A stretch of 64,000 bases of DNA from CBDBBY01 sp965203795 (GTDB taxonomy: Bacteria; Pseudomonadota; Alphaproteobacteria; Rhodobacterales; Rhodobacteraceae): positions 62,001-126,000 of the forward strand of contig OZ241915.1 of the NCBI GenBank assembly GCA_965203795.1, given 5' to 3'. A program made the position numbers and the translations under genes. Below are positions 52,496-62,460 of this stretch, one piece after another (the first letter of the stretch is position 1; each line of letters opens with the position of its first letter). A model generated the notes under the pieces. It had not been told where the DNA came from, did no database searches, and worked only from the letters and a program-made list of their open reading frames with translations.

Positions 52496-52894
52496 ATGGC
52501 ACGCGTTACGACTGAAGACTGCATTGACAAGGTGGAGAACCGCTTCGATCTGGTCATGCTCGCCGCGTTCCGCGCGCGCGAGCTGTCGAAGGGCAACGAG
52601 CCGACGCTCCCTAGGGAGAACGACAAGAACGCAGTGATCGCGCTGCGGGAAATCGCCGCGGAGACCCAGCGGTTCGACGAGCTCAACGAACGGCTGATCG
52701 CGGACTACCAGGAGCACAACGAAGTCGACGAGCCCGAAGGCGACGACTTCTCGCCCCTCGGCCACGTGGCGCCGGAGGATTACTTCCGGAGCGACATCAA
52801 GGACGAACCCGACGACAGCATGTCCGAGGAGCAGCTGCTCAGGGACATGATCAGATCCCAGAGGGAGAGGGCCGCTGGCGCACTGGGCGGGTGA
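52496..52894 (+). CDS. rpoZ: DNA-directed RNA polymerase omega subunit
   Basis: Omega helps assemble RNA polymerase and contributes to ppGpp binding in proteobacteria. The 132-residue protein opens MARVTTEDCIDKVENRFDLV, followed by RARELSKG and the ENDKNAVIALREIA helix; the acidic tail is typical of alphaproteobacteria. GCGGAAG precedes the ATG. It lies directly before rsh, the ppGpp synthetase/hydrolase, a conserved pairing. Confidence 0.96.
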   Translation: MARVTTEDCIDKVENRFDLVMLAAFRARELSKGNEPTLPRENDKNAVIALREIAAETQRFDELNERLIADYQEHNEVDEPEGDDFSPLGHVAPEDYFRSDIKDEPDDSMSEEQLLRDMIRSQRERAAGALGG

Positions 52895-52931
52895 CGCTCC
52901 AGGCGTCCGCGCTGCGGAAACCAAGGACAGC

Positions 52932-55064
<2,133 letters not shown>

Positions 55065-55126
55065 ATTCCCCCTGCCATTCCGTCTAACCCTTGGTTGGCC
55101 CGTCTGAACCGGGCTTGGCGGGGAAC

Positions 55127-55783
55127 ATGTTCAAGCGCGACGATAAACCATCGGTGATTCAAAGAATTAAACGCGCCGTCTACCCCGACGGGGGCTGGTG
55201 GCGCGCGGGCCAGTACTTGATCCACAGGGTCCGGAGGATCAACGATTCGCCCCGGAGCATCGCCAAGGGCGTGTTCATCGGCACCTGGGTGTCGTTCACG
55301 CCGCTGTTCGGATTGCACTTCCTGCTTGCGCCGCTCGGCGCCTGGGCGTGCGGGGGCAACATTCTCGCGAGCATTCTGGCCGTGCTGATATGCAATCCTT
55401 TGACCTTCACGGCCATCGCGGTGGGATCGGTCTCTGTCGGCGGCATCCTGCTGGGCACCGGCGCGCCTTCGCTCGGCCCCCACGCGCTCGGCTCAATCAT
55501 CGAGGAGAACGCGGAAATGTTCGCGGAGAACCTGGGCGCGCTCTTTACACCGCGCGAGGCGAATTGGGAGCCGCTGGCCGATTTCTTCCGCGACGTTTTC
55601 CTCCCCTACTTGGCAGGCGGGCTGGTGCTGGGCGCGCTTTTCGGCGCCGCGGCAGGCCTGCTTTCGGCCCGGCTCATCTCCGCCTACCAGTCCCGCCGCG
55701 CCGAGCGCCGGCGGAAGAGGGGCGCCGCGCGCGGCACGCTCGGCGGCCTGAAGCGGCCCGGGCCGCAGGCGGGCGGGACATGA
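55127..55783 (+). CDS. DUF2062 membrane protein
   Basis: This 218-residue protein matches DUF2062: a basic N-terminus, SPRSIAKGVFIGTWVSFTPLFGLHFLLA (about residues 38-65), the ANILASILAVLICNPLTFTAI-like helix pair, and a further C-terminal hydrophobic stretch (about 160-185) before an Arg-rich tail. Its function is unknown. It stands between rsh and pdxJ as in other alphaproteobacteria and overlaps pdxJ by 4 bases (ATGA). The ATG at 55127 follows GGCGGGGAAC. Confidence 0.87.
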   Translation: MFKRDDKPSVIQRIKRAVYPDGGWWRAGQYLIHRVRRINDSPRSIAKGVFIGTWVSFTPLFGLHFLLAPLGAWACGGNILASILAVLICNPLTFTAIAVGSVSVGGILLGTGAPSLGPHALGSIIEENAEMFAENLGALFTPREANWEPLADFFRDVFLPYLAGGLVLGALFGAAAGLLSARLISAYQSRRAERRRKRGAARGTLGGLKRPGPQAGGT

Positions 55784-56559
55784 CCGGGGAGGCGGCGCGC
55801 AGGAAGCTGCGCCTGGGCGTCAACATCGACCACGTCGCGACCGTGCGGAACGCCCGAGGGAGCGCGTATCCCGATCCCGTGCGCGCCGCGAAACTCGCCG
55901 AGGACGCCGGGGCCGACGGGATAACCGCGCATCTGCGGGAGGACCGGCGGCACATCTCCGACCGGGATATCGACCTGCTGATGGCGAGCCTGTCGCTTCC
56001 GCTCAATCTGGAGATCGCTGCGACCGGCGAAATGCATTCGATCGCGCTCCGCCACAAGCCGCACGCGGTCTGCGTCGTTCCGGAGCGGCGCGAGGAGCGC
56101 ACCACGGAAGCCGGGCTGGAGGTCGCGGGCAGGAAGGAGCAAATCAAGCGCTTCATCCATCCTCTTCGCGACGCGGGCTGCAGGGTGTCGCTGTTCATCG
56201 GATCGGACCCGGAACAGGTGGCCGCTTCGGCGGAGGTGGGCGCGCAGGTTGTCGAGCTGCACACTGGAGCCTACTGCGATCTGCATTACGAAGGCCGGTA
56301 CGCGGAGCGCGACGCCGAGATGGACCGGCTGCGGGCCGCGGCGGCGCAAGCGTCAGAACTGGGGCTGGAGGTCCATGCCGGGCACGGCCTGACCTACGAA
56401 ACGGTCGAGCCGGTGGCCGCGATGCCCCAGGTCGTCGAGCTCAACATCGGGCACTTTCTGGTCGGGGAAGCGATATTCCGCGGGCTGAAGGGCGCGATCT
56501 CGGAGATGCGCCGAGTCATGGCTGCGGCCGCGAGCAGGAGCGGGCGGCAGGGTTCCTGA
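55780..56559 (+). CDS. pdxJ: Pyridoxine 5'-phosphate synthase
   Basis: PdxJ closes the pyridoxine ring from deoxyxylulose phosphate and 3-amino-2-oxopropyl phosphate. The 259-residue TIM-barrel protein has LGVNIDHVATVRNARG near the start, DGITAHLREDRRHI, NLEIAATGEM, and the late HAGHGLTYETV and ELNIGHFLVGEA. All are family hallmarks. It is translationally coupled to the DUF2062 gene and followed by acpS. Confidence 0.96.
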   Translation: MTGEAARRKLRLGVNIDHVATVRNARGSAYPDPVRAAKLAEDAGADGITAHLREDRRHISDRDIDLLMASLSLPLNLEIAATGEMHSIALRHKPHAVCVVPERREERTTEAGLEVAGRKEQIKRFIHPLRDAGCRVSLFIGSDPEQVAASAEVGAQVVELHTGAYCDLHYEGRYAERDAEMDRLRAAAAQASELGLEVHAGHGLTYETVEPVAAMPQVVELNIGHFLVGEAIFRGLKGAISEMRRVMAAAASRSGRQGS

Positions 56560-56598
56560 CCGCGGAACCGGACTGCGCAGGCCGATCGGGATCAAGGG

Positions 56599-57030
56599 AT
56601 GATCGTTGGCGTCGGCACCGACATTGTCAGCATGGACAGGATTTCCGCGGCCTTAAGCCGGTTCGGCGACCGGTTCCGCAACCGGATTTACGCCGAGAGC
56701 GAGCTTGCGTTCGCCGACCGGTTTCCGGACGGCACCGGCGCGCTTGCGAAGCGGTGGGCGGCCAAGGAGGCTTGCTCCAAGGCCCTCGGAACCGGATTGA
56801 GGCAAGGCGTCGCCATGCGGAACATGGTTGTCGTGAGCTCGCCGTCGGGGATGCCGACCGTCAGGCTTGACGGCAAAGCGCGCGAGCGGCTGCGCCGGAT
56901 CGTTCCCGACGGGCAGGAAGGCCGCATACACCTGTCGATGACCGACGACGCGCCGTGGGCGGCCGCCATAGTCGTGATCGAGGCGCGCCCGGCGGACCTG
57001 CTTGACTCCCATGCGGCGCCCAACGAATAA
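56599..57030 (+). CDS. acpS: Holo-[acyl-carrier-protein] synthase
   Basis: AcpS attaches the phosphopantetheine arm to acyl carrier protein. The 143-residue protein has the metal-binding GVGTDIVSMDRI (residues 4-15) and WAAKEACSKALGTG (about 53-66), the two diagnostic motifs, and HLSMTDD near the end. It lies between pdxJ and lepB, the usual alphaproteobacterial order. Confidence 0.95.
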   Translation: MIVGVGTDIVSMDRISAALSRFGDRFRNRIYAESELAFADRFPDGTGALAKRWAAKEACSKALGTGLRQGVAMRNMVVVSSPSGMPTVRLDGKARERLRRIVPDGQEGRIHLSMTDDAPWAAAIVVIEARPADLLDSHAAPNE

Positions 57031-57075
57031 GCGCGTGCAAAAAATCACCCTTTTGCGGCTTCGGGCGGGCGCCAA

Positions 57076-57843
57076 TTGAAACAGGCGGTAATCAGCAATC
57101 TGAAGACGCTTGCCTACGCTCTTCTGATTGCCGGCCTCTTCAGAACTCTGCTGTTCCAGCCGTTCTGGATTCCTTCGGGATCGATGAAGGACACGCTGCT
57201 GATCGGCGATTTCCTGTTCGTGAACAAGTTCGCTTACGGCTATTCCAGGCATTCGTGCCCGTGGTCGCTTTGCCCGTTCGAGGGGCGGGTCTGGGCCGAC
57301 GAGCCCGAGCGCGGCGACATCGCCGTGTTCAAGCATCCGGCCACCGGGAGGGATTTCATCAAGAGGGTCGTCGGATTGCCGGGCGACACGATCCAGCTTG
57401 TCGACGGCGTCCTTCACATAAACGGAACGCCGTCGCCCAAGGAGTCCGACGGCTTCTTCGAGGAGGCCTACGAGCGCCAAGGCCCGGCGCTCAAGCTGCC
57501 GAGATGCGAGAACGGCCGGCCCGCGGACGGCGGATCCTGCCTGAAATCCAAGTTCGTCGAAACCTTTCCCGGCGAATCGTCCCACTCGATATTGGAGATC
57601 AGCCGAGGCGCGAACGACACGACCGAGACGTACGTCGTTCCCGAAGGCGAGTTCTTCTTCATGGGGGACAACCGGGACAACAGCCAGGACAGCCGCTACC
57701 CGCGCTCCATGGGCGGCGTAGGCACCGTCCCGCTGGAAAACCTGGTCGGCAGGGCGGACAGGGTGATCTTCTCTTCCTCGGGCAGATCGATGCTCTATTT
57801 CTGGACTTGGCGCGCCGACAGGTTCTTCAAAGCGGTCTACTGA
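57076..57843 (+). CDS. lepB: Signal peptidase I
   Basis: LepB removes signal peptides at the inner membrane. The 255-residue protein has an N-terminal transmembrane segment (about residues 10-28), the catalytic Ser in IPSGSMKDTL, the catalytic Lys in FIKRVVGLPGD, and GDNRDNSQDSRY near residue 196. A cysteine-containing loop lies after the catalytic Ser. The start is TTG. Its stop overlaps the rnc start as TGATG, so translation is coupled. Confidence 0.95.
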   Translation: MKQAVISNLKTLAYALLIAGLFRTLLFQPFWIPSGSMKDTLLIGDFLFVNKFAYGYSRHSCPWSLCPFEGRVWADEPERGDIAVFKHPATGRDFIKRVVGLPGDTIQLVDGVLHINGTPSPKESDGFFEEAYERQGPALKLPRCENGRPADGGSCLKSKFVETFPGESSHSILEISRGANDTTETYVVPEGEFFFMGDNRDNSQDSRYPRSMGGVGTVPLENLVGRADRVIFSSSGRSMLYFWTWRADRFFKAVY

Positions 57844-58514
57844 TGCCCCCGACCGGGAAGCCGCTGGAAGCGCGCTTAGGCCACACGTTCGCAAATTCGG
57901 CACTATTGAGGGAAGCGCTTACGCATTCCTCAAAAACCCGGATGGCCACCGGCGACAACCGGCGGCTCGAGTTCCTGGGCGACCGGGTTCTGGGGCTTGT
58001 CGTTGCCGAACTGATTTCCGAACAGCGCCGGGACGCTCCTGTGGGCGAGCTGGCCGCCAGGTTCAACGCGGCTGTCAGCGGCTCCTCTTGCGCCGAGGTC
58101 GCGGCCGAGCTCGAGCTGGGACCGGCGCTCAGGCTGGGGAAGGCCGAACAGCTTTCCGGCGGGCGCGGCAAGGAAGCCATTCTCGGCGGCGCCATGGAGG
58201 CGGTGATCGGCGCAATCTTTCTTGACGGCGGATTCGAAACCGCGAAGCGGGTTGTGCGGAGCCTGTGGGAGCCGACGCTCGCGCGTTCCGGAATCGAGCA
58301 CCGCAATCCGAAGAGCGCGCTGCAGGAATGGGCGCAAGCCCGCGGTCTGGAACCCCCGTTCTACCGCGTTGTCCGCACGACCGGGCCAGCGCACAAGCCT
58401 TCGTTCGAGATCGAGGCGGTTCTGCAGAGCGGCGAACGCTCCGTTGCAAAAGCGGGCACGAAGCAGCGCGCGGAGCTGATGGCTGCGAAGGAGCTGCTGG
58501 ATCAGCTCGGCTGA
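57843..58514 (+). CDS. rnc: Ribonuclease III
   Basis: RNase III cuts double-stranded RNA in rRNA and mRNA processing. The 223-residue protein has the signature RRLEFLGDRVLGLV (about residues 39-52), the second acidic site EAVIGAIFLDGG, and a C-terminal double-stranded RNA-binding domain (PKSALQEWAQARG ... AKAGTKQRAELMAAKELL). It begins within the lepB stop codon and ends 3 bases before era, so lepB-rnc-era is one operon. Confidence 0.95.
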   Translation: MPPTGKPLEARLGHTFANSALLREALTHSSKTRMATGDNRRLEFLGDRVLGLVVAELISEQRRDAPVGELAARFNAAVSGSSCAEVAAELELGPALRLGKAEQLSGGRGKEAILGGAMEAVIGAIFLDGGFETAKRVVRSLWEPTLARSGIEHRNPKSALQEWAQARGLEPPFYRVVRTTGPAHKPSFEIEAVLQSGERSVAKAGTKQRAELMAAKELLDQLG

Positions 58515-58517
58515 CTC

Positions 58518-59441
58518 ATGACTGAAGACACGAGGGCCGGGTTCGTCGCGCTGATCGGGCCGCCGAACGTGGGCAAGTCGACCCTGCTGAACCGCGTTGT
58601 GGGAACGAAGGTTTCGATCGTAACCCACAAGCCGCAGACGACCCGGGCGCGGCTGCGGGGCGTCGCCGTCAGGAACGCTTCGCAGATCGTATTCGTTGAC
58701 ACGCCCGGCCTGTTCGCTCCGCGAAGCCGGTTCGATCGCGCCATGGTCGCCGCCGCTTGGAGGTGCGCCGCGGAATCGGACATTGCGGCATTCATGGCTC
58801 CGGCGAACAGGACGCCTTCCGAGTCCGCGCTGGAGATGGTCGGAACCCTTGCGGAAAAGCGGCGCGGCGGCGGTCCCGTTCTGCTCGCGCTGAACAAGAT
58901 CGACCTGGTTCCGCGGGAAGACCTGCTGGCGGTCGTGGACGCGTTCGCCGCCCGCGCGGAATTCGACTCGGTGTTCCTGATATCCGCCGAAAAGGGCGAC
59001 GGCGTGGACGACTTGGTCGACTGGCTCGCCTCGAAGGTTCCCGTCGGCCCGTGGATGTATCCGCCGGACCAGATCGCCGACCTCCCTCTGCGCATGATCG
59101 CGGCGGAGATCACGAGGGAGAAGCTGATGCTCCGGGTCCACCAGGAGCTTCCCTACCGGCTGACGGTGGAAACGGAATCTTGGAAGGACCTCAAAAAGGG
59201 CGGCGTCCGGATCGATCAGGTCGTTTATGTCGGGCACAAGCGCCACAAGGGAATCGTGCTCGGCGAAGGCGGCAGGACGATCAAGCAGGTCGGGACGGCC
59301 GCGCGGAGGGAGATTGCGGAGCTGGTGGAGCGGGACGTGCACCTGTTCATCCATGTCAAGGCGCGGCCGAACTGGATGGAGGAAGCCGAGCGCTACCGGA
59401 TGATCGGACTTGAGTATGCCGACGGAGGGCCGGTCGGGTGA
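58518..59441 (+). CDS. era: GTPase Era
   Basis: Era is a GTPase that binds 16S rRNA and is needed for small-subunit assembly. The 307-residue protein has the GTPase motifs GPPNVGKST (about residues 14-22), DTPG, and NKID, and a C-terminal KH domain with VLGEGGRTIKQVGTAARREI. The spacing of 3 bases from rnc and the 4-base overlap with the following DUF1491 gene place it inside the operon. Confidence 0.96.
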   Translation: MTEDTRAGFVALIGPPNVGKSTLLNRVVGTKVSIVTHKPQTTRARLRGVAVRNASQIVFVDTPGLFAPRSRFDRAMVAAAWRCAAESDIAAFMAPANRTPSESALEMVGTLAEKRRGGGPVLLALNKIDLVPREDLLAVVDAFAARAEFDSVFLISAEKGDGVDDLVDWLASKVPVGPWMYPPDQIADLPLRMIAAEITREKLMLRVHQELPYRLTVETESWKDLKKGGVRIDQVVYVGHKRHKGIVLGEGGRTIKQVGTAARREIAELVERDVHLFIHVKARPNWMEEAERYRMIGLEYADGGPVG

Positions 59442-59776
59442 CGGAGCCCCGCCTTGCGTCGGAATTCTGGGTCCGCGCCTATCTCTCGCGCCTTCGCCTG
59501 CAGAACATCCCGGCTTTCGTTTCGGCGTCCGGAGACCCGAAGGCGGGCTCCGTTCTCGTGAAGGTGAATTCGCTCGACGGATCCGGGCGGGTTTTCCAGC
59601 GATCCTTCGACCTGATGTCCGACAAGAGGGTGTGGGTGGTCATGGACGAGGGCGACGACGCGGCCTTGGATGAAATGCTCGAGCGCCAGCGGAGCCGCGA
59701 CCCCGACCTGTGGATCGTGGAAGTCGAGGACAGGAACGGCCGGCACCTTCTCGATGAAGCCGGGCTGGACGGGTAG
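59438..59776 (+). CDS. DUF1491 family protein
   Basis: This 112-residue protein matches DUF1491: an opening RLASEFWVRAYLSRL, GDPKAGSVLVKVN, and the end with ERQR.RDPDLWIVEVEDR.G. The family is largely alphaproteobacterial and of unknown function, and is typically found beside era and recO as here. The start is GTG, overlapping the era stop by 4 bases. Confidence 0.85.
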   Translation: MTEPRLASEFWVRAYLSRLRLQNIPAFVSASGDPKAGSVLVKVNSLDGSGRVFQRSFDLMSDKRVWVVMDEGDDAALDEMLERQRSRDPDLWIVEVEDRNGRHLLDEAGLDG

Positions 59777-59790
59777 CCGGGTCGGCGACC

Positions 59791-60624
59791 GTGCTGAAGT
59801 GGCGGGACGAGGGCACGATCCTCACGGCAAGGCCCCACGGCGAGTCGAAGTCGATACTCGAGATATTCACCAGCGAGCGCGGCCTGCACGCGGGCGTGCT
59901 CCACGGCGGGTCTTCCAAAAGGCTCGCGCCCGTGATCCAGCCCGGCGCACAGGTTGCGGTCGAATGGCGGGCCCGGCTCGAAGAGCATATCGGGAGCTTC
60001 CGCGTCGAGCCTTTGGGATCCCGCGCTACGGCGATCCTAGGCAACGGAATGGCGCTTGCCGCGCTCGCCTCGGCATGCGCGCTGCTGTCCCGTTCGCTTC
60101 CTGAGCGCGAGCCCAACCCGGCACTGTACGACGCCACCACAGCCATGCTTGACCGGCTCGGTTCCGACAAAGTCTGGCTGCCGGATTATTTGCGCTGGGA
60201 ACTGCGGCTGCTGAAGGAGATCGGGTTCGCGCTTGATCTGTCCGCCTGCGCCGCGACCGGAACAACAGACGACCTACGCTACGTATCGCCGAAGTCCGGA
60301 CGCGCGGTAAGCGGGTCGGGTGCCGGACGATGGGCAAACAGGCTTCTTCCGCTGCCGAAATGCTTCGGGGACGGCGTGTTCCGGAATCATGCCGAGATCA
60401 GCGACGGGCTTCGAACGACGGGGCATTTTCTGGAAAAGTGCATAGCGGCGCGGGGGAGCAGCCCTGCGGTTCCGGCGGCGCGCGTCCGCTTCGCCGAGGC
60501 GGTGGAGCGCGCCGCTGCGAAAGAGGAACCGGGGTCAACGCAGTCACACCCGAGGGGTCGGCAAGCTGACAACCCGTCGGATCCGCGATCGCCAACGAAA
60601 GGAAATGGCGGATTCGTTTCGTAA
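59791..60624 (+). CDS. recO: DNA repair protein RecO
   Basis: RecO helps load RecA at single-stranded gaps. The 277-residue protein begins MLKWRDEGTILTARPHGES, followed by FTSERGLHAGVLHGG and an oligonucleotide-binding fold. A helical C-terminal part follows, including LRWELRLLKEIGFALDLSACAATG. The GTG start lies 14 bases after the DUF1491 stop. The last 20 or so residues (PSDPRSPTKGNGGFVS) derive from the hairpin repeat that begins at about 60556, so the native C-terminus has probably been altered by insertion of that repeat. Confidence 0.93.
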   Translation: MLKWRDEGTILTARPHGESKSILEIFTSERGLHAGVLHGGSSKRLAPVIQPGAQVAVEWRARLEEHIGSFRVEPLGSRATAILGNGMALAALASACALLSRSLPEREPNPALYDATTAMLDRLGSDKVWLPDYLRWELRLLKEIGFALDLSACAATGTTDDLRYVSPKSGRAVSGSGAGRWANRLLPLPKCFGDGVFRNHAEISDGLRTTGHFLEKCIAARGSSPAVPAARVRFAEAVERAAAKEEPGSTQSHPRGRQADNPSDPRSPTKGNGGFVS

Positions 60625-60806
60625 CGGGTTTCTTTACGAAAGAAACGTTTCGTAACGGCAGTTCGGGCCCCAACGCGGCGGCAGGCGGTCGGCAGGCTGA
60701 CATCCGGTCGGGGCCTGGGCCAATCAGGTGCCGCGACCGCTAACGAAAGGGAATGGCGGATTCGTTTCGTAACGGATTTCCTTACGAAAGGATTGTTTCG
60801 TAACGG
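60556..60806 (+). repeat. Two tandem ~100-120-base units with TTTCGTAACG hairpins
   Basis: Two related units lie at about 60556-60657 and 60688-60806. Each starts GGTCGGCA(A/G)GCTGACA and contains AACGAAAGG.AATGGCGGATTCG, then two copies of TTTCGTAACGG separated by a hairpin with an ACG or ACGA loop. In unit 1 GTTTCTTT pairs perfectly with AAAGAAAC. The 3' end of recO lies within unit 1. The 210 bases from here to 61017 contain no recognised gene. Confidence 0.75.
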
Positions 60807-61017
60807 TGGCAGCTGATCGGGTTGCCATCGCTTCGATTCCCATTGGACCAGCGGTGCGGCAAATCCGTCGAGTTGCCGAACAAAGTGCAGCCGCGCCCAT
60901 TTTGCGTGTTGAATGCGGCCGAGTTTCGCGTCGTAAGGGCGCATCCGAAACCGGACGACACGAATCGGTAGCAAGTTTCCGAACGGAGCTGCCGTCGAAG
61001 GGACCGCCTTTAGCAAG

Positions 61018-62208
61018 ATGATCGCAAACGCCTCGAAAAACAGACTCGGCAGGCATGTATCCATTGCAACGGCTGGCGAAAGGGTCGAAGCGTATCTGCC
61101 TCCCCCGCTCCCGCCGGACCCGCCAGTCCGCATCGGCCAGCTCCACCGGAAACTGGACCATGCAAACTTGGCGATAGGGCGACTTCAGGGAATCGCGTCG
61201 ACGCTTCCTGACAGGGAAGCTTTCATTCGCATGCAGGCAAGGAAGGAGGCGGTGCTGTCTTCGCAAATCGAAGGCATCCGGTGTTCCCTTCCGGATCTCC
61301 TCCTGCACGAGAGCGGACATGATCCCAGCGCATCGACAGCCGATGTCGAGGACGTCGCGAACCATGTCACGGCCATGGATCATGGCTTTGAACGGATCAA
61401 GGGCGGGTTTCCGCTTTCGCTGCGGCTGATCCGGGATACGCACCGCGCCCTGATGGCGTCCACCCGCAGTGCCATGTTCCTGCCGGGCGAATTCAGGCGA
61501 TCCCAAAACTGGATCGGGGGCACCCGGCCAGGCAACGCCCGGTTTGTGCCGCCGCCGCCAAGCGAAATCGTCCAGCTGATGGGAGATTTTGAGCTGCACC
61601 TGCACTCCAGCGACCCGCCGATTTCCGATCTCGTGAAGGCAGGGCTCATGCACGTCCAGTTCGAAACCATCCATCCGTTTCTCGACGGGAACGGCAGGGT
61701 GGGCAGAATGATGATTCCGTTTTTCCTTTGCGAACGTGGAATCCTTGAAGAGCCGATCCTCTGCCTCAGTGAATACCTGATGGCGCATCGTCCGACGTAC
61801 TACGAGCTTCTCAACAGCGTGCGGCTGACGGGCGATTGGGAAGCGTGGCTTGAGTTCTTTCTCGACGGAATCTTCTGCACCGCCTCGCAAGCAACTGATG
61901 CCGCGCGGAACGCGAAGAAGCTATTCGAAGCCGATCGCGGCAAGATCCTTGGTCTCGGCCGCCAGGCGGCGTCGGCGCTGCAGCTGCACCAGCTGGCGAT
62001 AAGCAAGCCGTTGTTTTCAGTTCCGGACGCTGCGAAGCAGCTGGGCTTGGTTAGGCAAACGATCGCCAAGTCCATCCGAAACTTGGGAGCCATCGGCATT
62101 CTGCATGAGGTCAGGCTCGGACGGCGAGCGCGAATCTTCGCCTACAGCCGGTATCTTGAGACCCTGAACCAGAGTTCCGGAATGAATTCCGATTTCCGCA
62201 CATCATGA
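61018..62208 (+). CDS. Fic-domain protein with inhibitory motif and C-terminal winged helix
   Basis: This 396-residue Fic protein has the common Fic layout: an N-terminal helical region with the inhibitory motif SSQIEG (about residues 81-86), the catalytic HPFLDGNGRVGR (about 221-232), and a C-terminal domain that looks like a winged helix (LFSVPDAAKQLGLVRQTIAKSIRNLGAIGIL, about 340-370). Fic proteins of this layout AMPylate cellular targets and are held in check by the inhibitory Glu. It is unrelated in detail to the other Fic gene of the window. It opens the accessory block that ends the window. Confidence 0.9.
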   Translation: MIANASKNRLGRHVSIATAGERVEAYLPPPLPPDPPVRIGQLHRKLDHANLAIGRLQGIASTLPDREAFIRMQARKEAVLSSQIEGIRCSLPDLLLHESGHDPSASTADVEDVANHVTAMDHGFERIKGGFPLSLRLIRDTHRALMASTRSAMFLPGEFRRSQNWIGGTRPGNARFVPPPPSEIVQLMGDFELHLHSSDPPISDLVKAGLMHVQFETIHPFLDGNGRVGRMMIPFFLCERGILEEPILCLSEYLMAHRPTYYELLNSVRLTGDWEAWLEFFLDGIFCTASQATDAARNAKKLFEADRGKILGLGRQAASALQLHQLAISKPLFSVPDAAKQLGLVRQTIAKSIRNLGAIGILHEVRLGRRARIFAYSRYLETLNQSSGMNSDFRTS

Positions 62209-62414
62209 GAATTCCGCACGGAAGGCAGACGGCTTCATGTCCACGAGAATGACAAATTCGGTTGCACTTGGACGCGAATTCGCCCAAAGCATCGGAAAAA
62301 AACGAAAATGATCGAATGCAGCAACTCACAAACGTTATTAAAGACCATTTCCACGCGCAAACATAAGAATCAAGCCAGTTCGCCTGAACTACATTGAAAT
62401 CAATACAAGCTTGG

Positions 62415-62443
62415 TTGAATTTGACGGGAAATTCAAGTATAGT
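62415..62443 (+). promoter_or_regulatory. Promoter with palindromic operator before the AAA ATPase
   Basis: TTGAAT (62415-62420) and TATAGT (62438-62443) are 17 bases apart. The -35 box is part of a perfect palindrome TTGAATTT-GACGGG-AAATTCAA (62415-62436) that fills the spacer, a place where a repressor would block polymerase. The start of transcription would be near 62450, 10 bases before the ATG. Confidence 0.6.
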
Positions 62444-62460
62444 GATGATAAGCATCAGCA

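Noticed and set aside
60556..60806. The TTTCGTAACG repeat as a short CRISPR array
   Set aside because: There are only two long diverged units, the motif spacing is not that of repeats and spacers, and no cas gene is present.
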